From NCBI RefSeq assembly GCF_910594005.1, contig NC_057817.1, positions 30,357,001-30,421,000 of the forward strand: a stretch of DNA of 64,000 nt, read 5' to 3'. Source of the DNA: Cervus elaphus (taxonomy: Eukaryota > Chordata > Mammalia > Artiodactyla > Cervidae). Below the pieces are notes generated by a model. That model made no database searches, was not told where the DNA came from, and worked only from the letters and a program-made list of their open reading frames with translations. A program made the position numbers and the translations under genes. Shown here piece after piece: positions 1 through 13,130 of this stretch; position 1 is the stretch's first letter; each line of letters starts with the position of its first letter.

Positions 1-720
1 CAATTCACCCACTTAAAGTGCACAATTTAACAATTTTAAGTGTATTCACAGAGTTGTGCAACCATTGCCAAATCAACTTTAGATTATTTTTATCACCCCA
101 CAAAGAAATTCTGTATTCATTAAAAGTCACTCTCCATTACTCCAACCCTTTCCCATACCCCCTTCTCCCTACCAGCCCCAGGCAACTATCAACCTGCTTT
201 AGGTATGGATGGATTTGTCCATCCTGGACATTTTATATAAATGAAATCACACAAAATGTGGCTCTTTATGTCTGATTTCTTTCACTTAGCATAATGCTTT
301 CAAAGTTCATCTATGTTGTAGTATGTATACGTACTTCATTCCTTTTTACTGTTGAATAACATTCCATTGTGAGGATATACCACAATTTACTCATTCATCA
401 GTGGATTAACATTTGGATTGTTCCCACTTTTTGACTATCACAAATAAAGCTGTTATGAACATTCGTAAACTAGCTTTTGTGTGGCCATATGTTTTCTCTT
501 CTCTTGGATATATAGCTAGGATTAGAATTGCTGAGTCATATGCTAACTCTGCGTTTAGTATCTTGAGAAACTGAAAAATTGTTTTCCTATATGGCTGCAT
601 CATTTTATAATTCCACAGGCAATGTGTGAGGTTCCAATTCCTCCACATCCTCAATGACCCTTGTTATTATCTGTGTTTTTTATCAGAGCCATCTTAATGT
701 GTGTGATGTAGTATCAGATA
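1..720 (-). repeat. Old L1 (L1M-type) LINE 3' part, antisense
   Basis: The + strand reads as the reverse complement of the ORF2 end and 3' region of an old mammalian L1. Recognisable stretches are the 'gttgtgcaaccattgcc' block near 52, the 'tttcacttagcataatg' block near 280 and the 'ggattagaattgctgagtcata' type block near 520, in the usual L1M order. No reading frame is intact. The copy runs off the left edge of the window. Subfamily is not assigned. Confidence 0.8.
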
Positions 721-724
721 TTTT

Positions 725-904
725 TTTAAAATATTTATTTATTTGGCTGCACTGGGTCTTGCAGTTGTGGGATCTTGCAGTTGCAGAATGTGGGATCTTT
801 AGTTTCAGCATGTGGGATCAAGTTCCCCTACCAGGGATCAAACCCGGGCCCCCCGCTGCATTGGGAGGGCAGGGTCTCAGCCACTGGACCACCAGGGAAA
901 TCCC
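725..904 (-). repeat. CHR-type tRNA-Glu SINE, antisense
   Basis: Reverse complement of the artiodactyl SINE whose head reads 'gggacttccctggtggtcca'. The antisense B-box-like core 'gggatcaaacccgggcc' and terminal 'ggaccaccagggaaatccc' are visible. It interrupts or abuts the L1 remnant on its left. Confidence 0.85.
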
Positions 905-1019
905 AGACATTTATTTTTATCATAGAATCTTAGATTCATTTTAAAAATAGAATCTTCTAGCAACCATGCTCTCTTCCCAACACATATTCTATGGTAAGAA
1001 AGTTTATCAGGTAAGTTTC

Positions 1020-1260
1020 ACTTAATGATTGTAGTTTATTGTTGATAAATAGTTCTGAATTAGTAGAAAGAGAATGAAACTTAAATCTAGATATACTTAA
1101 GCTCAAGACCCAAGTTTCTGCCTTCTTATGTGTATAAAATGAATATATGTGTATAATAAGAATATCTATCTCACATGGTTGTTGAATGAATTAAATGAGA
1201 TAACACGAGAAAGCTCTCTGTAAACTATAAAGCTCTACACAAAGTCATCACTCCTGGCAT
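1020..1260 (+). repeat. MIR SINE remnant
   Basis: Diverged MIR core in sense orientation: a 'gtgtataaaatgaatat' block, then a 'cacatggttgttgaatgaattaaatgagataa' type block and an 'aaagctctacacaaagt' tail, in MIR order. Confidence 0.6.
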
Positions 1261-2324
1261 TGTAGGATGGTGAAAAAGTAAAAGCTTTTCCTTAATGATG
1301 CTCCTTTATAAGATGCTGCACTAGACTTTGAACTCCTAAAGAAGTAAAACCATGTATTACTCTTTAAGTCCCGGATAGTGTCCAGCGTATATTGTGCCTG
1401 TTACCACCCTCTCCTTTACCTAAACTCTCAGGAAACACTCAGACCACAGATAGGAATCATCTGCTTGCTTTTTCCTCAAGATTCACTTTTTTGTCGTCAT
1501 CTCAGATAATTAGAATTTCTGCTGGCAGGGGTTCTTCTGGGTCTCTATCTTGTTTCCCCCATGTCTTGCCTCCCCTCTTGTTTTGCCCATTTGGATTTAG
1601 CAGTTCAGCTTTAGAATGTGACTTCCTAAGCTCTACTTGCCCGGAAACTTGATGGGCCACTGAGTCAGGCTATTGCCTCATCTCTCTGCCCAGCCAGAAC
1701 AGTGAGGACATTATGATACACTTGGGATGTTGTATTATCTGGGGAGGGACACTAGACACTCAAGTCCTATCAGTTATCAAATCCTGAAAATCTGCCTCTA
1801 AATCTCTCATGTCAGATTCTTCTTCTCCACTTTCACTGCCATCAGCCTCATTTAGATTTTATTACCTCTTGGATCTTTTAAAATCATGTGTTCATCTTCA
1901 AGTGACTTTGCTATTAATACTAGACCATAGGGTAACTGGAAAGGGAATAAGAATACTGTAGATTCCATTTTAAAATAAGATACCAGTAGTAAACTGAGCC
2001 CTGGCATGGAGCCACATATACAAAATTCTGGTACAGTGAATTTCAAAGAATAGGTTTACTATTCATTAGTAAGTCAAGAAATCAATTTAGTGAATTGTGA
2101 CCAGCATTCAAAAAGTGAAGTAGAATAGAATTTTAGGTAGAAAATACTAGATATTATGCATAGCAAGCATATTCTATTTTGGATATATAATATGAATGCA
2201 AAATGTATTTTTTACAATGGATTGATGATCAAAGGTTGAAAACACTGAACTAGTATATTCCATACATTCTTTTAAACCTAAATGTTAATCTTGATCTATA
2301 TCTAACATAAAAAACATACCAGAA
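1261..2324. other. Intergenic, no feature recognised
   Basis: No convincing exon, RNA gene or assignable repeat was seen. Short open frames here show no protein family signature and have no splice context. Confidence 0.5.
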
Positions 2325-2575
2325 GGCTTATAAAGGATTAGAACTCAGACTTCTTGGGTTTGAACTCTGGCTGTAATATTTACTTGGTAACTTTTAGCAA
2401 CTTATAAATATTTTGTGTCTCAGTTCTGTCATCTGTAAAATGGGCAGGCATGCTTATACTACCTCTCTGTGAGAGTTATAAAGAGGAATAAATTGAGTTA
2501 ATACAAAAAGCATCTAGAACAGAATCTGGCACAGAGTAATAAATTAAGAAATGTTAGCCATTATTATAAATTTTC
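2325..2575 (+). repeat. MIR SINE
   Basis: Well preserved MIR in sense orientation: 'cttgggtttgaactctggct', then 'ctcagttctgtcatctgtaa aatgggcag' and the tail 'ctggcacagagtaataaatt'. Confidence 0.8.
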
Positions 2576-2749
2576 TCATATCATTTAGTAATGGCAATCA
2601 GGATTTTAAAATTCCATGTTTCTAACATGTACCATTTTAAGTCAGGTCATAGGCTTCTCACACATAGGCCAATCATCTATAGACTAGGCCTGTTATTTAT
2701 AGATTTTAATAAAGACTCTTTGGGCAATCATCTCAGAATCTTCCCAGAG

Positions 2750-2925
2750 CAGAGATTGAATCTGCGTCCCTTGCATCGGCAGGTGGATTTCTAACCACAG
2801 GACCACCAGGGAAGCCCTTTTCTTTTTTTGGCCACACTGCACAGCTTGTGGGATCTTAGGGACTGAACTCAGCCATGGCGGTGAAAGCGGGAGTCCTCAC
2901 CACTAGACTGTCATGGAATTTCCTC
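2750..2925 (-). repeat. Two adjoining CHR-type SINE fragments, antisense
   Basis: 2755-2817 is the antisense head of a tRNA-Glu derived SINE ending 'gaccaccagggaagccc'. A poly(T)-like stretch then leads into a second, more diverged antisense fragment (2824-2925) ending 'ctgtcatggaatttcc'. They are probably two insertions, the first into or beside the tail of the other. Confidence 0.7.
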
Positions 2926-3950
2926 TATCAAGTATTGTGATTGAAGGGCACAAGCTGCAGGCCCTCATTTAAAACCTGTACTGTGCACATCACTGGGGGG
3001 AGGACTTCATTTATACAATATAGGGGAAGTCCAGCGACATAATGCCAGTAACACAAGGATTGCTAGGTTTCACTGAAGTTAAACAGCTGATGCACTGCTC
3101 TTTGAGAAGTTCTCTCTTCGTGGTTTTCTAGTAAATGTCTAACAACTAGCTCTCCGAGAGGGAAAAAAGCCCTGATTTGTAGTGCTGGCCAATTTCCATG
3201 GTATAAATGCTTCCCTTATGACCAATTTCAAGCTACCAATGTGAATCACTGAATACAGAACTGGGGGAACAGTCAGTTCTCATGAGCCTTTACAAGCAGA
3301 CACTGCATGTAACTGTTTCATGATTTTTTGCGTATGGAAGAATGAAAGGTTTTTTAGATAAAATACTTTTTAATCATCAAATGTTTCTTTGCTTTGAAGT
3401 ATCAAATCAATGGACTCCTTAGTCATGCAAAGAGAAAGGAAAGATTTATTCTGGAATGAAGATTTTGAGACAATGTGACTCCAAGACACTGAACCACTCT
3501 TTGAATAATGTAAAATGCTACAGCTCTCCAGATTGTTCTTTTGAAAAGTTTTCTTTTCAAAATTAGAATTCAGACCAAACAGCCCCTAAAAATGATCTCC
3601 TGTCTTTATTAGATAAGGAAATGAGAATAGGCGATCAGATGAATGTAGGAAGGCTGTAGGGGCAAGTCTGCCTCACACTGAAAAAGAACTGCCAGCTTGA
3701 CTGGACTAGGACTGCAGAGCTCAATCTGAACCATTCATCTAAAGATCCCACTCGGTGTTATTACATATTGAATAACCTAGATTTGGGGAAATGCAAGGAT
3801 GGAGAAGTTCAGGGTTCTGGAAGACTGTCCTGGAAGAACCATTATGACAAAGCCAACCACACAGGGAGCAGACATTTGAGTTTCAACTACCCTACAAGGG
3901 GACAGAAGAATTCCAGAGCCTACATCCTTCACCCTGACACAATGATGAGC
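2926..3950. other. Intergenic, no feature recognised
   Basis: Moderately AT-rich unique-looking DNA. I saw no exon-like open frame with splice sites and no assignable repeat. Confidence 0.45.
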
Positions 3951-4154
3951 TGTGCTCTGCTTAGTCGCTCAGTCGTGTCCGACTCTTTGCGACCCCAAGG
4001 ACTGCAGCCCACCAGGCTCCTCTGTCCATGGGATTCTCCAGGCCAGAATACTGGAGTGGGTTGCCATGCCCTTCTCCAGGGGATCTTCCTGACCCAGGGA
4101 TCAAACCCAGGTCGGCCGCATTGCAGGCGAATTCTTTGTCGACTGAACCACCAC
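3951..4154 (-). repeat. Bov-tA type SINE, antisense
   Basis: Typical ruminant Bov-tA sequence in reverse: 'gtcgctcagtcgtgtccgac' at the left, then 'ccatgggattctccaggcc', 'ctggagtgggttgccatgcc' and the antisense tRNA-like head ending at 'ctgaaccaccac'. Little diverged, so relatively young. Confidence 0.92.
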
Positions 4155-4199
4155 AATTTATTCTCATAAAAAAAGCATTCGCTATTAAATGAAAATATA

Positions 4200-4445
4200 G
4201 AACAGTAGTTCAGAGCCAAACACTGGAGCAGAATAGGTCCCGGTGTGAATGATCATGTTGCCATTTATTAGCTGTGAGAGACCTTGAACATATTATTTAA
4301 CTTTTCTGAACTTCTTAACTTTTCCTCAACTGAGGAAAACAGGGAATATAACTGTTCCTACCTCCTAGAACTACTTTAAGGATTAAATTAGATAATACAT
4401 ATAAAGTACTTAGCCTTGATTAGGTGCTCAAAAATTAGTACTATT
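4200..4445 (+). repeat. MIR SINE
   Basis: MIR in sense orientation, with 'ttattagctgtgagagacct', a 'cctacctcctagaactactt' block and a tail resembling 'ttaggtgctcaaaaattagt'. Confidence 0.7.
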
Positions 4446-4764
4446 AACAAAAGTAAATAAATCTCAATCCTACTTTTGGAAGCTAGATGCCTGATGTAGT
4501 AGATACTATACTATTTAAGTAGATATTATGTCTTAGCATCATAATAAATCTCACCCCAGATTTATAATTGTTTCCAGGTAAATTCAGAGCTAAAACTGTC
4601 TATGACTGGGCAGGAGCTGCACGGGAAAGAAAATTTAAAGCCTGCATCTGTACAGGATGCCTTGAGTAAGTCGGATGTATTGACTGTGAGGTTCAGCTAA
4701 GAGCTGATGGTTAATTTCAAGAGAAGATGTCAGTTATTTTGGGGATGATGCTGACATGGATCTT

Positions 4765-4862
4765 TTTTTGTTTCAATTAAAGTATAGTTGATTTACAATG
4801 TTTCAGGTGTATAGCAAAGTGATTCAGATATACACACACACACATATTCTTACAAGATACTG
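4765..4862 (-). repeat. Artiodactyl L1 3' fragment with (AC)n
   Basis: 'aaagtatagttgatttacaa' followed by 'tgtttcaggtgtatagcaaa' is the familiar antisense L1 segment of artiodactyls. A short (ac)n tract lies at about 4834-4845. Confidence 0.6.
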
Positions 4863-7800
4863 AATATAGCTGGCATGGATATTTATCAGAATCTTCCAGA
4901 TTTCGATTTAGAACGGTGCCATCATTTGTACCATGGCTTCTGTGGGCACTATGGTGTCATGCTGTCAGCAAACATTAAAGGGACCATCCTACCTCAGAGC
5001 AGGAAGTCATCTAAATCTATCAAAATCATTCTTGTCTGCATTCCCTGTCCCAGTCTCTTCATTACATATTTAGTCAAAGCTGGTGACACCAGAATATAAA
5101 CTTATCTTAATTAAACCATCCCCCAGTGTGCTTTAGTGTTCTGCAGCGAGAGCACTAGCAGTCATGAAGAGGAAGCTGAGGATGAATTCTTTGTGTGAGG
5201 TCTCCATTTTATACTGATTTTCACTGAACAGAAGATGGACTGTTTGCAGCAGGATCACCGGGGACAGCAGGCACTGGAATCTGTGCAATGATTTCTATCT
5301 CTGGTCTTTCTGGCATTGATTGAGGTTTCAGGCAAACAGAGGCACTGAGGGCCTAGCAACAATCGCTAGGGAGCTTCCTGGTTGCCAGCAACAGTAAATA
5401 CCACAGAGACACAAAAACTCAACCTTTCACATGCGCACAATGAAACCTAGAGCCTGGTTTCTTATTTCAGATACAACAGAGTCCTCAAGGTACAGCACGA
5501 TAGCTTCTTCTTTCCCCTCTTTATATTAGATCTGTTTAATTCTGTACAGAAATACATACTGCCCAGGAGCCTAAATGATCATCTTGTTTCTAAGTTTGTC
5601 CAAGAACTATTATAATCTCCCTCTCAGTATTATACTTTTTCTTCTCACTATTTTGAGGGAGAAATGGAAGGAAATGGTGTTGTATATCTGACTTTGGAAT
5701 TTTAAATAATGTATGACTTGTTTAATGTGTTTGTAACTGTCAGTCTTCTGTAAGAGTTACAATGGATATGCACCCTTCTGAAAATATTCAGGAATAATAT
5801 TTGAAAGATCTTCTTCTCCAAGTTTACTGTCTCATTTGTTTTTAGAAAAGATAGAAGGACAAAGAATATGAGCAATTTAAGGTTTTTTCATGACTCATTC
5901 AAGGAAATTGCATAATAGCCTTCCTCAGCCAAGTTCACATACTCTTCTCAAATACCTTGCTGTTTTCTTTATTCTGTTCCTTCATCCTGATCTCTTTTTC
6001 CATCCTTTCCATGGGCCATTAACTTTTCTTTCTTTTCTCTAAGGCTATAAAACTCTCTAGGGTATAATCATGTGGTTTGCAAGGTGATAAGGGAAAACTG
6101 AACTATCCTGAAGCTTGCCAGTCTGTCTCCTAGCAACTGTATAATACGTTGCTTAGTAACATGAAGGGTGAGAGTGAAGTCTCTTTTACATACCTAAAAA
6201 TATTGAAATAATTTAAAAAATATTAATCCTGGGCTCATTTACTAAAATATACAAAATTCAGAGATACTTTTACCATGAGGAGGGTCTTATTTAAGGCCAT
6301 GATATCTTGAGTATATCTCTACATCTTATAATTTATATACAAGAGTAAAAGATTGCTGTTCTTATAAGCAGATGAAAAAAAAAACCCAAACCTGCAGCAT
6401 TTTCTAATCCTTTCTCTTCAACACATGCATAATCAGTGTTTAAGGGGAATGGAGAAATGATCTTTTACGCTGAGCAGAGGAAGAAAAAGGCAGCCTTTCC
6501 TCTCTTCTGCACATGTATAATTGATTTTTAAATTTAAAGGAAGATGGGGAAATGTTTCCCAAAACCTTTTTCAGCTGGACATCTTTGAGGATTGTGTTTT
6601 TCAGGATTACAACTATCTGAAGAGTAATTCTCTGTCAATTTATCCAGGAGCTATCAAAATTTAGAAATACTGAATCACACTACCACAAAGCATTAAAAAT
6701 CTTTAGTTTCAAATGGTAAATTATTAATTATAAGAGGTTATTATTTACTGAATTAGACCTACTGCATCAGATTCTTCAGTTCAGGAACTAGCACCCTAGT
6801 TACTTCAGGACCTCAGGAAACACTGATGCAGTGGATGATTTCCATATGTTACAAAGGGTTAGCTTCTACTATTCTTGTTCCTGGATTTATACATGTAATG
6901 CTTAAAGAGGAAAATTCAAAGGCCAACTCCTAAATATTCTGCCACATCCTCCCTTTGAACTAGGCCCCTTGGCTAATAAAATTGGTCAAGGTTTTAATTA
7001 GTCATTTCTTCATTCTGCAAATATTAAGACAGTTTTGAAATATAATTGACAGAATTTAGTGATTAGTTGGGATTAACTTAAATCAGTTAATAACATATAT
7101 AAAGTGCTAAGGACAGAGCCTGACACATAGTAGATATTACATGAGGTTATTATTATTTTAAACTAATTTGATCAACTGGAAGGATGGTGACAATGAACTG
7201 ATATTGAGAATATGGAACAATTGAGAGTATAGAGTATTGAGGAGGATAACGGAGAAAAATAATTAATTTCATTTAGATATATTGAATTTGAGATGCCTGC
7301 ATGTTATCCAGGGAGATAAAAACAAATAAGAAAAATAAATCTCAAAGTTAGGGGCATATTGTACAATACTTAAAAAATAAAACTTATTTTTTAATACTTA
7401 AAAAATAAATTCTTACTTTGTGTGTGGCTAGCTCTACATAAAAATGAACCAGTTATAATTCATCAGTATTTTACTCCTAACAATATCAATGCATCTATAA
7501 ACACTTACGGAGGCAGTAAAAATTTTTTCTCAGTAAATCAATCTCATCCTGATTTATCCATTATATAGAGTTAATTAAGACAAGGACTTGAGAGGAAAAG
7601 AGAAACACACACTTGGATGACTGGGGGAAGGGACCCTGGAGCTTCTTTTGATTGCTATTAAATCCCTGAAGCCAGTACACCATGGCAACGTTCCCAGTCT
7701 GCCACCTAATTTCCATCTGCTTTGAGTGAAAGGAGGGGCAAGTCTGAGGCAGTTCAATGTGCATTCTTGTGAGCATATGTAATTGGGGTTAATGAAATGC

Positions 7801-8630
7801 AACTAAATTATAAATTGTGTTTCATGGAAAACTGAGTTTATCCACTGTCTTTTATACTTCCTTCTCCTTCTCTTCTCAGGATGCCTTTGAGCCTCTTCCA
7901 AGTTTTGTCCCTTTTTCCAAATGTCAGATTTCATCAGTAGATGTGGGGAAACCACCTCTTCAATGTACCACAGCAAAATTACAAATTAAAATTTGTATAT
8001 CAGTACATAAATATTATGTTTAAAAGAGTGGTTCAGTAAATAACTGAACATCAGTGAGTGACCTCAGAGCATAGCATTACAATACCAGAGGTATATTTTT
8101 CATATTATAGAGTACATGTACTTATTATGCTATTATGTTACAAGTTTTACTTCTGGAACAGAAATTCATTAATATTTATTTATCTCTGCTATACACACAA
8201 AAGTCCTCCCCAAAATAGATGAAACTCAGTTATCAGAATCACCACAGATAATTCTTACCATTGTTATCCAGAAAAAAACGATTATTTAGTAATAGTGCAT
8301 TTGTTGACAAGAGGTTGAAAACGTGAATGTTAAGCTTTAAATAAAATTCTGAATTCAGACGTGGGGTCATATTCTTACCTAAACTTTTAACATTAAGATC
8401 TGGCCAAGGGGATACAGTAGATATTCCTTAAAGGCCATACTTAGCAAGAGTCAATTCACTCAATACATTGATCAGTGCTGAACCTGAAAATAAAGATAAA
8501 TGTAAATTCAACATGTCAGCATAATCATGTTCATCTCCTTGCTTAAATTAAAATTTGAGGTGTATTTTTGTTGTAGAATTTAAGGGAAATTTACTTGTTT
8601 GAATTCATCCATTTACAATCAAATATGCCT
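4863..8630. other. Gene-free region, mostly unassigned
   Basis: AT-rich DNA with many stops in all frames. A MIR-like tail ('gacagagcctgacacatagt') is visible near 7110-7135. The open frames at 7561-7802 and 7817-8023 have no recognisable family, no splice context and no CpG or promoter signal, so no gene is called. Confidence 0.5.
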
Positions 8631-8633
8631 GAG

Positions 8634-8895
8634 GGGGACTTCCCTGGTGGTACAGTAGTTTAAGAATCTGCCTGCCAATTCAAGGGACACGGGTTCTGTC
8701 CCTGGTCTGGGAAGATCCCACATGTCATGGGGCAACTAAGCCCATGTGCCACAACTACTGAGCAAATGTATCACAACTTCTGAAGCCTGAGCATCTAGAG
8801 CCTGTGCTCTGCAACAAGGAAGCCTCCGAAATGAGAACTCTGCACATCACAAAGAAGATTAAGCACAGTCAAAAATAATAAAGAAATAGGAAAAA
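8634..8895 (+). repeat. CHR-type tRNA-Glu SINE, full length
   Basis: Begins 'gggacttccctggtggtaca', continues through the tRNA-related head and the conserved body (blocks such as 'ggcaactaagcccatgtgcc' and 'gcacagtcaaaaataataaa') into an A-rich tail. Confidence 0.9.
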
Positions 8896-9039
8896 AAATT
8901 CTTTAAACCTGCATGAGGGAGGCAGCATGAGGTGACAGGTATTTTCATTTCACAAAGGCTGCAGAGGCAGTGATGACGTGGTGTGAGACAGGGTACACCA
9001 CAGCGGGATGAAGTGGGGAAATGGGACACTCTTCTTTGT

Positions 9040-9770
9040 GTCTGAAAGCTCCTGCACTGACCTCTCTCACAGCACTCAACTTAGTTTCCATCCTTGGGAC
9101 CTTGAACTCTGGGCCAGAAAACACGTTTTGTCTTTCGTATCAAACCCTTGCTATATACTCATTTCCTGGTAGCCAAATCCAATGAACACTTTACTATCCT
9201 TATTAACAACCCCTCTACAGTATTTGATGTTACTCAGCACTCTATCAAGCTGTGGTCCTTCCTTTGTTTTTGTAACATCAATGTCTTCAGCTTTTTCTCT
9301 TCTTCATGGCCACTGCATCAGTGTTTCCTTTTCTGACACTTCTTTCTCTCAAAGTCCTTTCTTGTTTTTAATTTATTAAGTCTATTCCCAAATCTGGTAA
9401 GTCAACCTCCAAAATATCCCCCACATGTACACTTTTCTTGCAATGCAGATCGTTCCTTCTATCCCCATGGCTTTCAGCCTAAAGCCTGGATGACTGCAAG
9501 TGAAAGTGTTAGTCGCTCAGTCATGTCCGACTCTTTGTGACCCTACGGGCTGCAGCCCGCCAGGCTCCTCTGTCCATGGGATTCTCCAGGCAAGAATACA
9601 GGAGTGGGTTGCCATACCCTTCTCAAGGGGATCTTCCCAACCAAGGGATCAAACTGGGATCTCCTGCATTGCAGGCAGATTCTTTACGGTATGAAGTACA
9701 AATTAGTCTCCTTGTCTTTCATCTCAAATGCTTCCAATCCATTATGTGATAGATACATGATAAACTCTCA
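9040..9770 (+). repeat. L2 LINE remnant split by a Bov-tA SINE
   Basis: C/T-rich diverged sequence typical of the sense strand of L2 ORF2 ('caacccctctacagtatttg', 'cactctatcaagctgtggtc'), interrupted by the SINE at 9500-9690. The short open frames here are products of this repeat. Confidence 0.55.
9500..9690 (-). repeat. Bov-tA type SINE, antisense
   Basis: Starts 'gtgaaagtgttagtcgctca' and ends 'tgcattgcaggcagattctttac'-like antisense tRNA head. Nested in the L2 remnant and therefore younger than it. Confidence 0.92.
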
Positions 9771-9789
9771 CTGAATGACTACAGTGAAA

Positions 9790-10560
9790 GAGGATGAGGA
9801 ATAACTCTCCCATACGCTGGTGGGAATGTACATAATCACAACCATTCTGGAAAAATCAGCATTTTTCTACTAAAGTGAACATATATTATCACCCTACAAT
9901 TCCATTCCTAGGTATACAGCAGCAGAAATTTGTAAATATAATCACCCAAACACGTGTACAAGAATGCTAATAGCAATGCCATTTGTATTAGCAAAAAAAT
10001 TGGAAACTAAGCAGATATTCATTAACATTGGGAAATACATGAGTAAATTACAGTATAATCATACAATGGGGTATTACATAGAAAGGAGAAAAATGTAAAG
10101 AATCTGCCTGTAATGCAGGAGACCTGTGTTTGATCCTTGAGTTGGGAAGATCCGCTGGAGAAGGGAATGGCAACCCACTGCAGTATTCTTGCCTGGAGAA
10201 TTCCATGGACAGACCACAGGGTCGCAAAGACTCGGACATGACTGAGCGACTAACACTTTCACTAAGTAAATTTCACAAACATAATATTGAATAAAAGAAC
10301 CCACATATAAAAGAGTATATTCCACATATACAAACTTGGAAAACAAGCAAACGAAATCTATTGTGCTAAGTCAGTGGGAATTACTAATAGTAGATAGTTT
10401 CAGGGTAGGGGAATAAGAAGGAGGCCTCCTAGGTAGTTCCGTTACTTGATCTACATAGTGGTTACACTAAGTAAATAGTAAGTTTGTAAAGATTCATCAA
10501 ACTGTACATTGGTTGATGAATATTTATGTATGTATGTTATTCTTCAATAAAAAGTTCTCA
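9790..10560 (+). repeat. L1 3' end, sense, split by a Bov-tA SINE
   Basis: Recognisable sense L1 ORF2-end and 3' UTR blocks: 'cgctggtgggaatgtacata', 'caattccattcctaggtata', 'aatggggtattacatagaaa', ending in A-rich 'cttcaataaaaagttctcaa'. The SINE at 10093-10262 interrupts it. Confidence 0.8.
10093..10262 (+). repeat. Bov-tA type SINE, sense
   Basis: tRNA-like part 'aaagaatctgcctgtaatgc' followed by 'ggagaagggaatggcaaccc' and the 3' part 'gactcggacatgactgagcg'. Inserted within the L1 fragment. Confidence 0.9.
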
Positions 10561-10880
10561 AATAAAAGAATAAAAAAGGAAGTCTTTTCACCTGGTGAAC
10601 ATAACTGTACCTGAACTGTGTTGCCTATTTAGCAGCATAACTTGAAATTCTGGGTTACACCTGGAGAATTCTATTCTTATACCATACTACTGGCACATAA
10701 TACTGTTGTCATTAGGTTCCAAATATACATCATCACCCCTCTAACGCTGACCTTTCTCTGAGCAGTGCCAACTGCAGATTCCCTGTGGCCTCTATGACTT
10801 CTTCACTTGATTCACCTACCATCTCAAACAGTGTAACATTCAACTTGTAAGATCACATTGACTGATGGGTCCTGCCCTCA

Positions 10881-11103
10881 ATGGGCTTCCCCAGTGACTC
10901 AGCAGTAAAGAATCCACTTGCAATACAGAAGACTCAGGAGAGGTGAGTTCAATCCCTGGGTCGGGAAGATCCCCTTGAGGAGAGCATGGCAACCCATTCC
11001 AGTATTCTTGCCTGGAAAATCCCATGGACAAAGGAGTCTGGCAGTCTACAGTCCATGGGGTCGCAAAGAGTCAGACACAACTGAAGTGACTCAGCACGCA
11101 CGC
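10881..11103 (+). repeat. Bov-tA type SINE, sense
   Basis: Full element beginning 'gggcttccccagtgactcag' and ending near 'gtgactcagcacgcacgcat', with the internal 'ccattccagtattcttgcct' block. Confidence 0.92.
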
Positions 11104-11138
11104 ATCCTCAACACCCTCCTCAAAACACATACACAGGG

Positions 11139-11310
11139 ACATCCCTGGTGGCCCAGAGGCTAAGACTCTGTGCTCCCAAAGCAGAGGACCCAGGTTTGAT
11201 CCCTGCTCAGGGAACTAGATTCCACATGCTGCAACTACAAGATCCTGCATTACACAACTAAGACTTGGCTCAACCAAAATAAAATAGATAAATATTTTAA
11301 AAACACACAC
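11139..11310 (+). repeat. CHR-type SINE, sense
   Basis: Begins 'ggacatccctggtggcccag', contains 'ctcagggaactagattccac', and ends in an A-rich tail. Confidence 0.9.
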
Positions 11311-12059
11311 AAACGCATTTCCTGCTTAAACATGCATTTCTTTTCAACTTCCCTATTTCTGTAAAGAGCACAACTACCGTTTCATTCTCTTACGTCTCCA
11401 AGCTGAAAACTTCAAGGGTTAATGTTGACTCTTTCCTTTCTACCTCATGTCCAATCAATCACCACTGGGATTCATCCTTTGGGTGGTCTCTTCTATTATT
11501 CCTTTCTACCCATTCCCATGATGATTACAATGGTTTGACACACTCTGCTTAGGTTATTACAATAACCTTCTTATTGGTCCGCTTATCTGCAATCTCTTTC
11601 CCTACTCCACTAACCTGTCAGATTAATTTTACAGAAAGGCTGTTCCCTTCCCTTCATTCCTTTCTATGAGAATACGAAAGCTTCATGTTGTCTATGTGTG
11701 TGAACTCAGCCCAAACTCCTTCTTCAGACTGGGCTTCAAAATGCTTCATTAACTAACTCCACTCTCCCTATATAACACATCACCCACAATTCTCTTGCAT
11801 GCCCTAATCGAGTAAATTTCTTTGCCCTCCCTTATACAGGTACCACATCATCATCATATTATGTCTTTGCTAATATTATTTTCCTTAAATATTATTTAAG
11901 TACTCACTCTACTCCTATCCCATTCAGTTAAAAGCCACTATTCCAAAAAAAGGTTTCCATGATAAACCATAGATCATAATATAAATACTTTTTCCTCTCT
12001 GAAATTTCTGTAACTTTCCATTCAAGGCAGTACAGAATAAATTCTATAGATAAAATTTG

Positions 12060-13130
12060 TTTTCAGCATTCATAATTTCCTCTTTTTATATATCCTTTAG
12101 AAATCATTTAAGAAATTTTCAAACATATGCAAAAGTAGAGAAAAATGTAATGAACTCCTTATACCCATTATTAAAATTCAGTAACTATCAAGATTTTTGC
12201 TACAATCTTTTATCTACCATGTTTCCCCTTTTTCTTTGCTGAAGTATTTTAAAGCAAATCTTAGACCTTATTCATTTAACCTACTACTCTTCTGCATGCA
12301 TCTCTAAAAGTTATAGAAATTTTCTTGCATAATCATACTACCATTATCACACTTAATAAAATTAATAATAATTTGTTGCTATTATATAATAACTAGCCCA
12401 TATTCAAATTTCCCTGGTTATCTCCATCATGTTTTACATTTGGTTTATTTGACTCAGGATCCAAACAACATCTGTTGTTATATGTAGTAGTTAAGTCTCC
12501 AAAAACTCTTCTAATCTAGAGCTGTCCCCCTTCCCCACCTTTTCCACCCATTCCACCCATTCCATCATTGACTTGTTGCAAAAACAAGATAATTTGTCCT
12601 GTAGAATATCCTATACTCTGCAGTTGTCTATGTTTTCCTTCTTGGGTTATCATCTGACTTGTTCCTCTAGCTCCTATATTTCCTATAAAAGGAAGTGGGC
12701 TCTAAAAGCTTAATTAGATTCAGCACAATTGTTTCTGATAGATGGCTTCACCAGTGATGCTGTGTACTTCCTATGGGATCACATCTTAGGTTCACGAGGT
12801 GTGACTGTCTCACTGTTAGTAATGCTGTGATTGACTAAGGAGTTCAGATGGCAACAGCCTATGCTTCTTTTAAAACATTCCCCACATTCCCCATCAATAT
12901 TTTATTTTTCATCCACTGATACTCTTTTCCTGATCAAATTATTTTGCTAGAGGATGTAAAGGGTGATTACTCTAACTCTATTATTACTTCTATATTTACA
13001 AGCTGGCATTACTCTATAAAGAATGATTTTCTCTAATTAACGAGGATCATCTGGTTACCTTGAAATACTGGCAATGCAAGACAAATGCTCAATTCTTTGA
13101 CTACATGCCAATGTATGGAGAATGGAGTTG
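12060..13130 (-). repeat. Ancient LINE 3' region, antisense (tentative)
   Basis: Blocks such as 'atgcaaaagtagagaaaaat', 'actcaggatccaaacaacat', 'aatttgtcctgtagaatatc', 'gctgtgtacttcctatggga' and 'ccttgaaatactggcaatgc' occur in the order found in a common old mammalian interspersed repeat, probably of the L1 lineage. The family name is uncertain. Confidence 0.5.

Larger units (their letters stand above)
10590..11900 (+). repeat. L2 LINE remnant split by two SINEs
   Basis: Sense L2-like C/T-rich sequence flanks two SINEs (10881-11103 and 11139-11310). L2-type blocks include 'cttattggtccgcttatctg', 'gattaattttacagaaaggc' and 'cccaaactccttcttcagac'. Diverged and without an intact frame. Confidence 0.55.

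Noticed and set aside
9500..9690. tRNA-like heads of the many SINEs as possible tRNA genes
   Set aside because: They are SINE promoters derived from tRNA, without a full cloverleaf or anticodon arm, and repeat many times through the window.
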